DNA of 40,593 nucleotides from NCBI RefSeq assembly GCF_009690905.1, contig NZ_VOSW01000087.1:1-40593 (forward strand), in the 5' to 3' direction. The position numbers and the translations under genes were made by a program. The stretch is from Paraburkholderia madseniana (lineage in GTDB: Bacteria; Pseudomonadota; Gammaproteobacteria; Burkholderiales; Burkholderiaceae). This document shows, piece by piece, positions 25,129 to 33,934 of this stretch. Within the stretch, counting starts at the first letter, position 1. Each line of letters begins with the position of its first letter. Under the pieces are notes generated by a model. That model saw only the letters and a program-made list of their open reading frames with translations, was not told the origin of the DNA and did no database searches.

Positions 25129-25452
25129 ATGCAAAATCTGACCGCTCCCGCGCTCGCTGAATGGCTCGCCGATCAATCGCGCCCTGCGCCCGTGCTGCTC
25201 GACGTGCGCGAACCGTGGGAAATCCAGACGGCGTCGATCGCCGGCGCCGTGTCGATCCCGATGCGTGAGATTCCCGCACGCAGCGAAGAGCTCGACGACG
25301 ACGTGCAAATCGTCTGCGTATGCCATCACGGCGCGCGCAGCGCCCAGGTCGCGATGTTCCTCGAATCGCGCGGTCATACCAACGTCTTCAATCTGCAAGG
25401 CGGGATCGACGCGTGGTCACGTCAGGTCGATCCGACCGTTCCCACCTATTGA
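25129..25452 (+). CDS. Rhodanese-like domain protein
   Basis: A 107-residue single-domain rhodanese (sulfurtransferase). The substrate-side motif LLDVREPWE (residues 23-31) and the active-site loop CHHGARS with Cys65 are intact, followed by LQGGIDAW, the typical end of the domain. No signal peptide is seen, so it is probably cytoplasmic. It sits between the Pcm-like gene and the broken tolC-like gene, an order I recall as common in Burkholderia. The physiological sulfur donor and acceptor are unknown. Confidence 0.92.
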   Translation: MQNLTAPALAEWLADQSRPAPVLLDVREPWEIQTASIAGAVSIPMREIPARSEELDDDVQIVCVCHHGARSAQVAMFLESRGHTNVFNLQGGIDAWSRQVDPTVPTY

Positions 25453-25465
25453 TCGCACGGTCGCG

Positions 25466-26657
25466 ATGATCCGTCGGCGGGTGCCGGTCCACGCCGCCGC
25501 TCTGGCGCTTCATTGCGCGGTTCTCGCGTTTCTTCCGATCCCGGCACACGCCGTCGGCTTCTCCCGGCTTTACGACGAAGCACTCTCGAGCGACGCGCAG
25601 TTGCAAAGCGCGCGTGCGGCGCTTGCCACCAATAGCGAAGAGTTGCCACTGGCCCGCGCCAAACTCCTGCCGCAAGTCTCCGCGTCGCTCACTGCGAATC
25701 GCCAGAACACCGATTTCGGCGGCGGCTTTCCTGCCTCGTATGGCAATAGCAACGGTTACACGATTTCGCTCACGCAGCCGCTGATTCACGTCGATAGCTG
25801 GTACGGCTAAGCGCAGGGCAAGCTCGCGGTGGATTCGGCGCAGGCCTCGTTTGCACAGGCGCGGCAGGATCTGATCGTGCGGCATGGTCAGGCTTATTTC
25901 GACTCGCTCGCCTCACAGGACAGCCTCGCCATTGTGCGTTCGCAGAAGGCGTCGATCGCCCAGCAGCTCGAATCGGCCAAGCATTCATTCGAAGTCGGTA
26001 ACACGACGATCACCGATACCAACGAAGCCCAGGCTAAATACGATCAGGCGATTTCGCAGGAAATTGCCGCGCAGAACGATCTCGCGGTGAAGCTCGCCAC
26101 GTTGCAGCAGATTGTCGGGCATCCGGTCGAGCGCGTGGATGGTCTCGCCGTCGGCGCGCCGCTGCCGCCGCCGGTGCCCGCCGATATCAATCTGTGGGTC
26201 GACGCGGCCACCGACGCGAACTACCAGGTCGTGCTGGAGCAGATCGCGCTGGATAGCGCACAGCGCGAAACATCGAAGGCCAAGGCCGGCCATCTGCCGA
26301 CCGTGGACCTGGTGGCGAGCCGATCGCGCAGCAGTCTCGGTGCGGCTGGTGCGGGTAACTTTGGCGGCAATTTCGGTGGTGGCTTTGGAAGCGGTGCGAA
26401 TACGCCCTCGCCCGGTACGCCGGCGCTCGCCGCGGAACTGGGCAACCCGGGGTCCACTTACACGAACAGCACGATCGGCGTGCAGCTCACGATTCCGATC
26501 TTTACGGGGGGCGCGACGCAAAGCCGTGTGCGTCAGACGCGCGCGCTCGAAGACCAGGCTGCTGCCGATCTCGATACGACTCGGCGCAATGCGGCGCTAT
26601 CGGCGCGGCAAGCGTTTCTCGGTGTGGTGAGCGGGCTCGCACAAGTGCGCGCGCTGC
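25466..26657 (+). pseudogene. tolC: TolC-family outer-membrane channel, interrupted and 3'-truncated
   Basis: The reading frame opens with a signal peptide (ending near IPAHA) and continues as a TolC-type outer-membrane factor: FSRLYDEALSSDAQLQSARA, a helical coiled-coil region, and a second repeat half. An in-frame TAA at 25808-25810, after residue 114 (DSWYG), stops it; the same frame then continues without further damage to about 26657. There the TolC sequence (SGLAQVRALQ) ends abruptly and the next bases belong to an aminotransferase gene on the other strand. Roughly the last 80-90 residues, including closing helices of the tunnel, are missing. The product is not expected to be functional. 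Family members normally serve RND, MFS and type I secretion pumps. Confidence 0.85.
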
Positions 26658-27535
26658 AACCGCTCCCATCGGAGCGGCCGCATTGTTGGTGTCCTTGGCC
26701 ATCGTCAGCAGATCCGGCGTCACACCGAAATACTGCGCAGCGAACGGCGTACCCAAACGCCCCCAGCCGGTAATCACTTCATCGAAGATCAGCAGGATCC
26801 CGTGCTTGTCGCAAATCTCACGCAACCGTTGCAAATACCCTTGCGGCGGAATCAGCACCCCGGTCGACCCAGCCACTGGCTCAACAGTCACCGCAGCAAT
26901 CGTCGACGCATCGTGCAACGTAACGAGCCGCTCCAGTTCATCGGCAAGATGCGCACGCCACACCGGTTGTCCTTTCGAAAACGCCGCCTCCTTGATATTC
27001 AGCGTATGCGGCAAATGATCGACAGCAGGCAACAGGCCGCCCGAAAACGCCTTGCAGTTCGGCGCAATCCCCCCACCGAAATCCCGCCGAATCCCACGCC
27101 GTGATACCCACTAAACCGGGTGCGCTACCCTTCTCCACGCGACCGGTGATAAGCCAACGCAATCTTCAGCGCAGTATCCAGCGCCTCCGAACCCGAGTTC
27201 ACAAAGAAGATGTGCTTCAGATCCCCAGGCGTATGCCGCGCGATTTTTGTCGCGGCTTCAAAAGCCTTCGGATGCCTCATCTGAAACGTCGGAGCGAAAT
27301 CCATCTCCGCCGCCTGCGCCTGCACTGCCGCCACGATCTCGTCCCGGCAGTGCCCCGCATTGACGCACCACAGCCCGGCGGTGCCGTCGAGAATGCGCCG
27401 GCCATCGATTGACGTGTAGTACATCCCCTTCGCGCTCTCCAGCAGACGCGACGCGCTTTTGAACTGCCGGTTCGTCGTAAAGGGCATCCAGAACGCAGAC
27501 ATATCGGGCGTATTGACGCTGGCGCGCTCATTCAT
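26658..27535 (-). pseudogene. Omega-aminotransferase (beta-alanine--pyruvate type), decayed and 3'-truncated
   Basis: The minus-strand reading starts at 27535 (MNERASVNTPDMSAFWMPFT) and follows class-III PLP aminotransferases of the beta-alanine:pyruvate type. FFVNSGSEALDTALKIAL is the cofactor-phosphate block and ILLIFDEVITGWGRLG holds the PLP-contacting Asp. Lesions, read in order: a TAG at 27125-27127 after SRGEG, where Gln (CAG) is usual; an apparent in-frame loss of about four residues near 27105-27112; and a one-base deletion in the C-run at 27069-27074 that shifts the frame. The sequence then runs in the shifted frame to NNAAAPMGAV and stops at about 26658, joined to the tolC remnant. 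The catalytic-lysine region ends here, so no activity is expected. Confidence 0.85.
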
Positions 27536-27688
27536 GTCGTGTCTCCTCGCGTGGCTGGTCTTTCAGTCCAGGCAGAGCGCGGCGCAAGCACAAAGGGGCA
27601 GCGACCGTGCACCGCCGACGCCCGCTGGCCGACGGCTACGCTTCGTTGCGGCGCGGCACGCACCTGAACGAGGCGCACGCCCTGCTCC

Positions 27689-27705
27689 TGCACCAATTTT
27701 GCGCC
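27689..27705 (+). promoter_or_regulatory. Possible NtrC-type enhancer site upstream of urtA
   Basis: GCACCAATTTTGCGC (27690-27704) matches the NtrC-type pattern GCACC-N5-GGTGC at the whole left arm and three of five positions in the right arm. It lies about 80-90 bp upstream of the sigma-54-like element, a usual enhancer distance. With two mismatches it could be chance. The rest of 27536-27885 contains no gene. Confidence 0.35.
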
Positions 27706-27781
27706 GCGTTGCGCATAACTTAGGCGGCGAACCACCGAGTCGCAGCACGCGATCCGTGGACTTCAAGTCGAAATTACTGCA

Positions 27782-27797
27782 TGGCATGTGCCTTGCA
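27782..27797 (+). promoter_or_regulatory. Sigma-54 type promoter for the urea transporter operon
   Basis: TGGCATGTGCCTTGCA matches the sigma-54 consensus TGGCAC-N5-TTGCA with one change. The invariant GG (27783-27784) and GC (27795-27796) are separated by exactly 10 bp. Transcription would start near 27808 and leave a leader of about 80 nt before urtA. Sigma-54/NtrC control of urea uptake is known in other proteobacteria, so the placement makes biological sense. Confidence 0.65.
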
Positions 27798-27885
27798 GTA
27801 CACAAGCGGCAAGTCATGCGGGATAAGCCCTGCTGGCTGAAATCGACGCCCATAAACATTCACCATCAATGGCAAGGGGAAATAC

Positions 27886-29184
27886 ATGAAACGTCGTAGT
27901 CTGTTGAAGTTCGGCTCCATGTCGGGCGCATTGGCGCTTGCAGGTCAGGTTCCGTTTGCTCAGGCGCAATCGGGCAGCGGTCCGATTAAAGTAGGCGTTC
28001 TACATTCCCTCTCCGGCACGATGGCGATCTCGGAAACATCGCTCAAAGACACCGCGCTGATGACCATCGCGGACATCAACAAGAATGGCGGCGTCATGGG
28101 CCGCCAACTGCAACCAGTGGTTGTGGACCCGGCATCGAACTGGCCGCTGTTTGCCGAAAAAGCGCGTCAGCTGATCACCCAGGAAAAGTGCGCCGTCGTG
28201 TTCGGCTGCTGGACGTCGGTGTCGCGCAAGTCGGTGCTGCCGGTGTTCGAAGAACTGAACGGGCTGCTGTTCTACCCGGTGCAGTACGAAGGCGAAGAGA
28301 TGTCGCGCAACGTGTTCTACACGGGCGCCGCGCCGAATCAGCAAGCAATTCCGGCAACCGAATACCTGATGAGCACGGAAGGCGGCGGCGCCAAGCGCTT
28401 CTTCCTGCTGGGCACCGACTATGTGTACCCCCGCACGACCAACAAGATCCTGCGCGCGTTCCTCAAGTCGAAAGGCGTGCAGGAAGCCGATATCCAGGAG
28501 GTCTACACGCCGTTCGGCCACAGCGACTATCAGACCATCGTCGCGAACATCAAGACGTTCTCGCAGGGCGGCAAGACCGCGGTGATCTCGACCGTCAACG
28601 GCGACTCGAACGTGCCGTTCTACAAGGAACTCGGCAACCAGGGACTAAAGGCGTCTGACGTGCCGGTGGTCGCATTCTCGGTCGGCGAAGAAGAACTGCG
28701 CGGCATCGATACGAAGCCGCTGGTCGGCAATCTCGCGGCATGGAACTACTTCATGTCGCTGCGCAATCCGGCCAACGAGAAGTTCAAGAAGCAATGGGCT
28801 GCCTGGGTCAAGGACAACAACCTGCCGGGCGGCACCAAGCGCGTGACCAATGACCCGATGGAAGCGACTTTCGTCGGCATCCATATGTGGAAGCAGGCCG
28901 TCGAAAAAGCGAAGAGCACGGACGTGGACAAGGTGCGTGTGGCGATGGTCGGCCAGACGTTTGCGGCGCCGTCGGGCTTCACGCTCGAAATGGACGGCAA
29001 TCACCATCTGCACAAGCCGGTGATGATCGGCGAAGTGCGTGCCGACGGCCAGTTCAACGTGGTGTGGCGTACCAAGACCGCGGTTCGCGCGCAGCCGTGG
29101 AGCCCGTTCATCGCCGGCAATTCGAGCAAGCCGGATGTGGTCAGTTCGATTCCCGCATTCCTGAAGCGCTCGCGGGTCGCCTGA
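27886..29184 (+). CDS. urtA: Urea ABC transporter periplasmic binding protein
   Basis: A 432-residue urea-binding protein of the UrtA family, a type I periplasmic binding protein. The N-terminus MKRRSLLKFGSM carries a twin-arginine motif followed by a hydrophobic stretch ending at AQAQ, which suggests Tat export. The blocks IKVGVLHSLSGTMAISE, VFGCWTSVSRKSVLPVFEE and LLFYPVQYEGEE are characteristic of UrtA. It is preceded by AAGGGGA and a sigma-54-type promoter, and followed by urtB after 135 bp. It delivers urea to the UrtBC permease. Confidence 0.95.
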   Translation: MKRRSLLKFGSMSGALALAGQVPFAQAQSGSGPIKVGVLHSLSGTMAISETSLKDTALMTIADINKNGGVMGRQLQPVVVDPASNWPLFAEKARQLITQEKCAVVFGCWTSVSRKSVLPVFEELNGLLFYPVQYEGEEMSRNVFYTGAAPNQQAIPATEYLMSTEGGGAKRFFLLGTDYVYPRTTNKILRAFLKSKGVQEADIQEVYTPFGHSDYQTIVANIKTFSQGGKTAVISTVNGDSNVPFYKELGNQGLKASDVPVVAFSVGEEELRGIDTKPLVGNLAAWNYFMSLRNPANEKFKKQWAAWVKDNNLPGGTKRVTNDPMEATFVGIHMWKQAVEKAKSTDVDKVRVAMVGQTFAAPSGFTLEMDGNHHLHKPVMIGEVRADGQFNVVWRTKTAVRAQPWSPFIAGNSSKPDVVSSIPAFLKRSRVA

Positions 29185-29319
29185 GCCTGAACCTGGGCAG
29201 AGCCGGGGCTGAACTGCTGCTCTGCCCGACAGGACGCTGCAAGACGCATGACAACGGCGTGGCACCGGTGCATCACCTCGATGCCGCGCCGCCTCGCCGG
29301 TTTTTCTTCAAAGGCCATC

Positions 29320-30945
29320 ATGGCGTTTTCATTTCCGAAATTCGCACGACGCAGCATCGGCGGCCTCGCGCTCGCGCTTATCGTTAGCGCGCCGCTTGCC
29401 GCCTTCGCGCTCACTCCGGCCGATGTCGCGCCGCTCGCCGGTGACGACTTCGATGCAAAATCCGCGGCAATCGACAAACTGATTGCCAACCACGACAAAG
29501 AATCACTCGCGGTGCTTAAAGCCCTCTCCGAGGACAGCGCACTCGCCACCGATTCCGGCGCGGTGCTGCTGCAAGACGGCGACACGGCACGCGATGCTAT
29601 CACCGGTAAAACGGTCGCCGCGGGCGACGCGCAACCGGTCACCCTGAACAACTTACTGCGCTCGAAAGTGGCGGGCGCACTCTCGGGTCTGCAACTCGAT
29701 TCACCCGATGCCGCCACGCGCGACGCCGCCATCACCGAATTGCTGCAAAACCCAGACCCGTCGATCAAACCGCTGGTTGATGCGGCGCGTGCAAAAGAAA
29801 CCGACCCGGCACTGAAGAAGCGTCTCGACACGTTGTGGGCGATGACCGCGTTGCACGACGCCGACCCGGCCAAGCGGCTCGAAGCCGTGCAACTGGTCGC
29901 CGCGCGGCACGATCTCGACATGAACGAACTGCTGCGCCCGCTCGTCGCGAAGAAACCGGACGGCACCTTCAACGAAGCGGACGATCGCGTGCGCTCCGCC
30001 GCGCAAAGCGGCATCGATGAACTCGATTCGATCCAGCGCCGCAGCCAGATCGCCGGCACACTGTTCGCGGGCTTGTCGCTTGGCAGCGTGCTGCTGCTCG
30101 CTGCATTGGGCCTCGCGATCACGTATGGCTTGATTGGCGTCATCAACATGGCGCACGGCGAATTCCTGATGATCGGCGCGTACGCGACCTACGTCGTGCA
30201 GAACCTGTTCCAGCGCTTTGCGCCCGGTGCGTTCGACTGGTATCCGCTGCTGGCCGTGCCGGCGTCATTCGCCGCAGCCGGACTGGTCGGCATCGTGCTC
30301 GAACGGCTGGTGTTGAAGCATCTGTACGGCCGTCCGCTCGAGACCCTGCTGACCACCTTTGGCGTCAGCCTGATTCTGATTCAGGCGACACGTATGGTGT
30401 TCGGCGCGCAGAACGTCCAGGTGATCAACCCCGCATGGATGAGCGGCGGCGTAACCGTGCTGCCCAATCTGATTCTGCCGTACAACCGGCTGGCGATTCT
30501 GGCGTTTTCGCTGATCGTCGTCGGGATTGCATGGGCTGTCCTGACTAAAACCCGGCTGGGTCTGTTCGTGCGAGCCGTCACACAAAACCGGCGAATGGCA
30601 GCATGCGTCGGCGTAAAAACCGCGCGTGTCGATTCGTATGCGTTCGCGTTTGGCGCAGGCATTGCCGGCTTGGGTGGCTGTGCGCTGTCGCAGATCGGCA
30701 ATGTGGGCCCGGATCTCGGCCAGAGCTACATCATCGATTCGTTCATGGCCGTGGTGCTTGGCGGTGTCGGCCAACTCGCCGGCACGGTGATCGGCGGCTT
30801 CGGTCTCGGGTTGATCAGCAAGGCGATCGAGCCGTTCTGGGGCGCGGTTCTCGCCAAGATCGCGGTGCTCGTGCTGATCGTGCTGTTCATCCAGAAGCGT
30901 CCGCAGGGTATGTTCGCCCTCAAGGGCCGTAGCGCGGAGGCATGA
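29320..30945 (+). CDS. urtB: Urea ABC transporter permease UrtB
   Basis: A 541-residue permease with the UrtB-specific layout. A cleavable-looking signal (about 1-27, ending AAFA) is followed by a soluble, helical-repeat periplasmic domain (about 28-240) and a LivH-type membrane domain with about eight helices (IAGTLFAGLSLGSVLLLAAL onward). The conserved permease segment VLGGVGQLAGTVIGGFGLG is intact. Start choice: the ATG at 29320 has AAAGG five nt upstream and leads straight into the signal; in-frame ATGs at 29248 and 29281 are less likely. It is followed one base later by urtC. Confidence 0.92.
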   Translation: MAFSFPKFARRSIGGLALALIVSAPLAAFALTPADVAPLAGDDFDAKSAAIDKLIANHDKESLAVLKALSEDSALATDSGAVLLQDGDTARDAITGKTVAAGDAQPVTLNNLLRSKVAGALSGLQLDSPDAATRDAAITELLQNPDPSIKPLVDAARAKETDPALKKRLDTLWAMTALHDADPAKRLEAVQLVAARHDLDMNELLRPLVAKKPDGTFNEADDRVRSAAQSGIDELDSIQRRSQIAGTLFAGLSLGSVLLLAALGLAITYGLIGVINMAHGEFLMIGAYATYVVQNLFQRFAPGAFDWYPLLAVPASFAAAGLVGIVLERLVLKHLYGRPLETLLTTFGVSLILIQATRMVFGAQNVQVINPAWMSGGVTVLPNLILPYNRLAILAFSLIVVGIAWAVLTKTRLGLFVRAVTQNRRMAACVGVKTARVDSYAFAFGAGIAGLGGCALSQIGNVGPDLGQSYIIDSFMAVVLGGVGQLAGTVIGGFGLGLISKAIEPFWGAVLAKIAVLVLIVLFIQKRPQGMFALKGRSAEA

Positions 30946-30946
30946 G

Positions 30947-32131
30947 ATGACATCGGCTACCTCTTCGGCTCACGTCGGCTCAGCGAGCAGTGGCGCTTCT
31001 GCCGGACGCGAGGCGCAGTCCGGCTTCGCGCTCGGCTTGCCGCCGCGTCCTGCATTGCTGTCACGCCGCGCGTGGCTCGCGCTGATCGCACTGATCATCG
31101 TGTTCGGTCTCGGCGTGCCGTTCGCGACGCTGGTGGTCCCGGAAACGAGCGCGTTCCATCTGTCCGCGTACGCGATGACGATCACCGGCAAGTTCATGTG
31201 CTACGCGATCGCCGCGCTGGCACTCGATCTCGTGTGGGGCTACTGCGGCATTCTGAGTCTCGGACACGCGCTGTTCTTTGCGTTGGGCGGTTACGCGATT
31301 GGCATGTACCTGATGCGTTCGATCGGCCACGAAGGCAAATACGGCAGCGACCTGCCCGACTTCATGGTGTTTCTCGACTGGCACCAACTGCCGTGGTACT
31401 GGCAAGGCACGCAGCATCTCGGCTACGCGCTGCTGCTGGTTGTGCTGGTGCCGGCGGTGGTCGCGTGGGTGTTCGGCTTCTTCACGTTCCGTTCGCGGGT
31501 GAAAGGCGTGTACCTGTCGATCATCACGCAGGCGATGACGTTTGCCGCCATGCTGCTGTTCTACCGCAACGAAACGGGATTCGGCGGCAACAACGGCTTT
31601 ACCGACTTCAAGCGTATCGGTGGTTTTCCGATTACGCATCCGGGCACGCGCACTGCCCTCCTGCTGATCACGTTTGCGGTGTTGATCCTGGCCTTCATCG
31701 GCGCGCGGGCAATCGTCACGTCGAAGCTCGGCCGCGTGGTCACTGCGGTGCGCGATGGCGAAACGCGTTTGATGTTCCTCGGCTACAGCCCGCTCGCGTA
31801 CAAGTTGTTCGTCTGGACCGTCTCCGCCATTTTGTGCGGGGTTGCTGGCGCATTGTATGTGCCGCAGGTCGGCATCATCAACCCGGGCGAGATGTCGCCG
31901 GGCAACTCGATCGAGATGGCGATCTGGGTTGCGGTGGGTGGACGCGGCACCTTGATCGGACCGATCATCGGCGCGTTCGCGGTGAACGGCGCGAAGAGCT
32001 TTTTTACGGCGAACTTCCCTGAATACTGGCTGTTCTTTCTTGGGCTGATTTTCGTGCTGGTCCCGCTGTTGTTGCCCAACGGCATCATGGGGTTGATCGA
32101 AATGGTGACGCGCAAGAGGGATCGCGTATGA
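30947..32131 (+). CDS. urtC: Urea ABC transporter permease UrtC
   Basis: A 394-residue LivM-type membrane protein, the second permease subunit of the urea transporter. A 45-residue cytoplasmic Ser/Ala-rich lead is followed by about nine hydrophobic helices. The UrtC-typical segments DLVWGYCGILSLGHALFFALG and YRNETGFGGNNGFTDFK are present, along with the cytoplasmic-loop block AVRDGETRLMFLGY. CGGAGG lies six nt before the ATG. The stop overlaps the urtD start by 4 bp (ATGA). Confidence 0.95.
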   Translation: MTSATSSAHVGSASSGASAGREAQSGFALGLPPRPALLSRRAWLALIALIIVFGLGVPFATLVVPETSAFHLSAYAMTITGKFMCYAIAALALDLVWGYCGILSLGHALFFALGGYAIGMYLMRSIGHEGKYGSDLPDFMVFLDWHQLPWYWQGTQHLGYALLLVVLVPAVVAWVFGFFTFRSRVKGVYLSIITQAMTFAAMLLFYRNETGFGGNNGFTDFKRIGGFPITHPGTRTALLLITFAVLILAFIGARAIVTSKLGRVVTAVRDGETRLMFLGYSPLAYKLFVWTVSAILCGVAGALYVPQVGIINPGEMSPGNSIEMAIWVAVGGRGTLIGPIIGAFAVNGAKSFFTANFPEYWLFFLGLIFVLVPLLLPNGIMGLIEMVTRKRDRV

Positions 32132-32991
32132 ACGAAAACCCGATGGTCCCTGATCTTGCATTACCTGAAGAGCCTGCTGAACGGTCGTTAAGCGGTGTCA
32201 TGAGCATGGGGCACGCGGTGGTGCCGGGCGAGATCGATATTTCACACGGAACGATTCTTTACCTTGAAGACGTGACCGTGAGTTTCGATGGGTTTCGCGC
32301 ATTGAATGCGCTGACTTTATCGATCAACGCGGGAGAGTTGCGTTGCATCATCGGACCGAATGGCGCCGGCAAGACGACGATGATGGATGTCATCACCGGG
32401 AAGACCGAACCGGATTCTGGCAAGGTTTTTCTGGGGCAGTCGATTGATCTGACGCGGATGAATGAGCCTTCTATTGCGCGCGCCGGGATTGGGCGCAAGT
32501 TTCAGAAACCTACTGTTTTTGAACAGCATCCTGTGTGGGAAAACCTTGAGTTGGCTATGAAGGCTGACAAGGGATGGTGGGCTTCGTTGCGTGCGCGACT
32601 GGATCGTGAGGCGCAAGCGCGGATTGAAGAGACGTTGTCTTTGATTGGCTTGGAGAGCGAAGCGCGGCGGCTTGCCGGTGAGTTGTCGCATGGACAGAAA
32701 CAGCGGCTCGAGATCGGGATGTTGCTGATGCAGCAACCGGCGCTTCTGTTGCTCGACGAGCCTGCCGCGGGCATGACCGATGACGAGACCATGCAATTGG
32801 CCGAGCTGCTCAATCACTTGCGTGGGAGTTGCTCGATGATGGTTGTCGAACACGACATGGAGTTTGTCGCGGCGCTATCGGGTGAGAAGGGGAAGGTCAC
32901 GGTGATGGCCGAAGGGCGAGTGCTCGCCCACGGCACGCTTGATGAGGTGAAGAGAGATGAGACGGTGATCGAGTCTTATCTCGGGCGGTAA
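32128..32991 (+). CDS. urtD: Urea ABC transporter ATPase UrtD
   Basis: A 287-residue LivG-type ATPase. Walker A GPNGAGKTT lies at about residues 75-83, the signature is LSHGQKQRLEIG and Walker B is LLLLDEPAAGMTDDE. An N-terminal extension of about 45 residues before YLEDVTVSFDGF is longer than in LivG but usual in UrtD. The gene uses visibly more T-ending and G-ending rare codons than neighbouring urtE (for example runs with TTG, CTT and GGG), though the protein is intact. It overlaps urtC by 4 bp. Confidence 0.94.
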   Translation: MNENPMVPDLALPEEPAERSLSGVMSMGHAVVPGEIDISHGTILYLEDVTVSFDGFRALNALTLSINAGELRCIIGPNGAGKTTMMDVITGKTEPDSGKVFLGQSIDLTRMNEPSIARAGIGRKFQKPTVFEQHPVWENLELAMKADKGWWASLRARLDREAQARIEETLSLIGLESEARRLAGELSHGQKQRLEIGMLLMQQPALLLLDEPAAGMTDDETMQLAELLNHLRGSCSMMVVEHDMEFVAALSGEKGKVTVMAEGRVLAHGTLDEVKRDETVIESYLGR

Positions 32992-33047
32992 TGGCCGCAA
33001 TCAAACCACGGCCGCAACAAGCCACCAGAATTCAAGGATCGACCGAC

Positions 33048-33740
33048 ATGCTAGAAGTGGAAAACCTCAACCAGTACTACGGCGGCAGCCACATTCTTCG
33101 TGATGTGAAACTCACCGTGCCCGACGGCAAGCTCACTGTCCTACTGGGTCGCAACGGCGTGGGCAAGACAACCTTGCTTCGATGCCTGATGGGTGTCGTC
33201 CAGACCAAGAGCGGCTCGATCGCCTGGCGCGGCGCACCGATCACCAAGCTGCCGACTTACTCGCGTGTAGAAAAAGGCCTCGCCTACGTCCCGCAAGGCC
33301 GCGACATCTTCCCGAGGCTGACCGTCGAAGAAAATCTGCTGGTCGGCGCTGCCAGCAAAAAAGCCCCGAAGAAAATCCCGGACCGTATCTACGAACTCTT
33401 CCCCGTCCTGAAGGACATGCGCAGCCGCCGCGGTGGCGACCTCTCCGGCGGTCAACAGCAACAGCTCGCGATCGGCCGAGCGTTGATGTGCGATCCGCAA
33501 TTGCTGATCCTCGATGAACCCACCGAAGGTATCCAGCCCTCGATCATTCAGGACATTGGCCGCACGCTGCGTCAACTGGTCGAAGAAATGGGCATGACCG
33601 TGCTGCTCGTCGAACAGTATTACGACTTCGCCAAGGAAATCGCTGATCGGTATTGGGTGATGAGCCGCGGGGAAATCGTCGCGGGCGGTGAAGGCGCGAA
33701 CATGGATACCGATGGCGTACGTGCACTGATCGCCGTCTGA
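33048..33740 (+). CDS. urtE: Urea ABC transporter ATPase UrtE
   Basis: A 230-residue LivF-type ATPase, the second ATP-hydrolysing subunit of the urea importer. Walker A is GRNGVGKTT, the signature LSGGQQQQLAIGRAL and Walker B LLILDEPTEGIQP, a variant diagnostic of UrtE/LivF. MLEVENLNQYYGGSH is the usual UrtE start, so I take the ATG at 33048, with AAGGA about 10 nt upstream, over an ATG 19 codons earlier. It is the last gene of urtABCDE; ureD follows after 194 bp. Confidence 0.94.
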   Translation: MLEVENLNQYYGGSHILRDVKLTVPDGKLTVLLGRNGVGKTTLLRCLMGVVQTKSGSIAWRGAPITKLPTYSRVEKGLAYVPQGRDIFPRLTVEENLLVGAASKKAPKKIPDRIYELFPVLKDMRSRRGGDLSGGQQQQLAIGRALMCDPQLLILDEPTEGIQPSIIQDIGRTLRQLVEEMGMTVLLVEQYYDFAKEIADRYWVMSRGEIVAGGEGANMDTDGVRALIAV

Positions 33741-33850
33741 GCGGCACAAGCAGCGCAAACCGCACAATCAGCACGGCGTGCTATTCTCGCCGCATCCTGT
33801 GGCAACGCGGCTCGTCGTTGCCTAACGCGTGCGGGCACGCTGCGCATTGA

Positions 33851-33886
33851 CGCGTCTGTTGCCGCGTCTGTTGCCGCGTCCGTTAC
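33851..33886. repeat. 12-bp tandem repeat, three copies, between urtE and ureD
   Basis: CGCGTCTGTTGC occurs twice in a row (33851-33862 and 33863-33874), followed by a third copy with two changes (CGCGTCCGTTAC, 33875-33886). It lies 48 bp before the ureD start codon. Copy number could vary by slippage. No protein is encoded by it in a way I can support. Confidence 0.7.
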
Positions 33887-33934
33887 TGTGCCCAATACGC
33901 GCCCAGCCGCTCATTCATTCGCAAGTCCGCTCGC

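Noticed and set aside
26502..26660. Minus-strand extension of the aminotransferase into the tolC region
   Set aside because: The frame stays open by chance, but after PMGAV the residues no longer resemble an aminotransferase and the opposite strand is clearly TolC.
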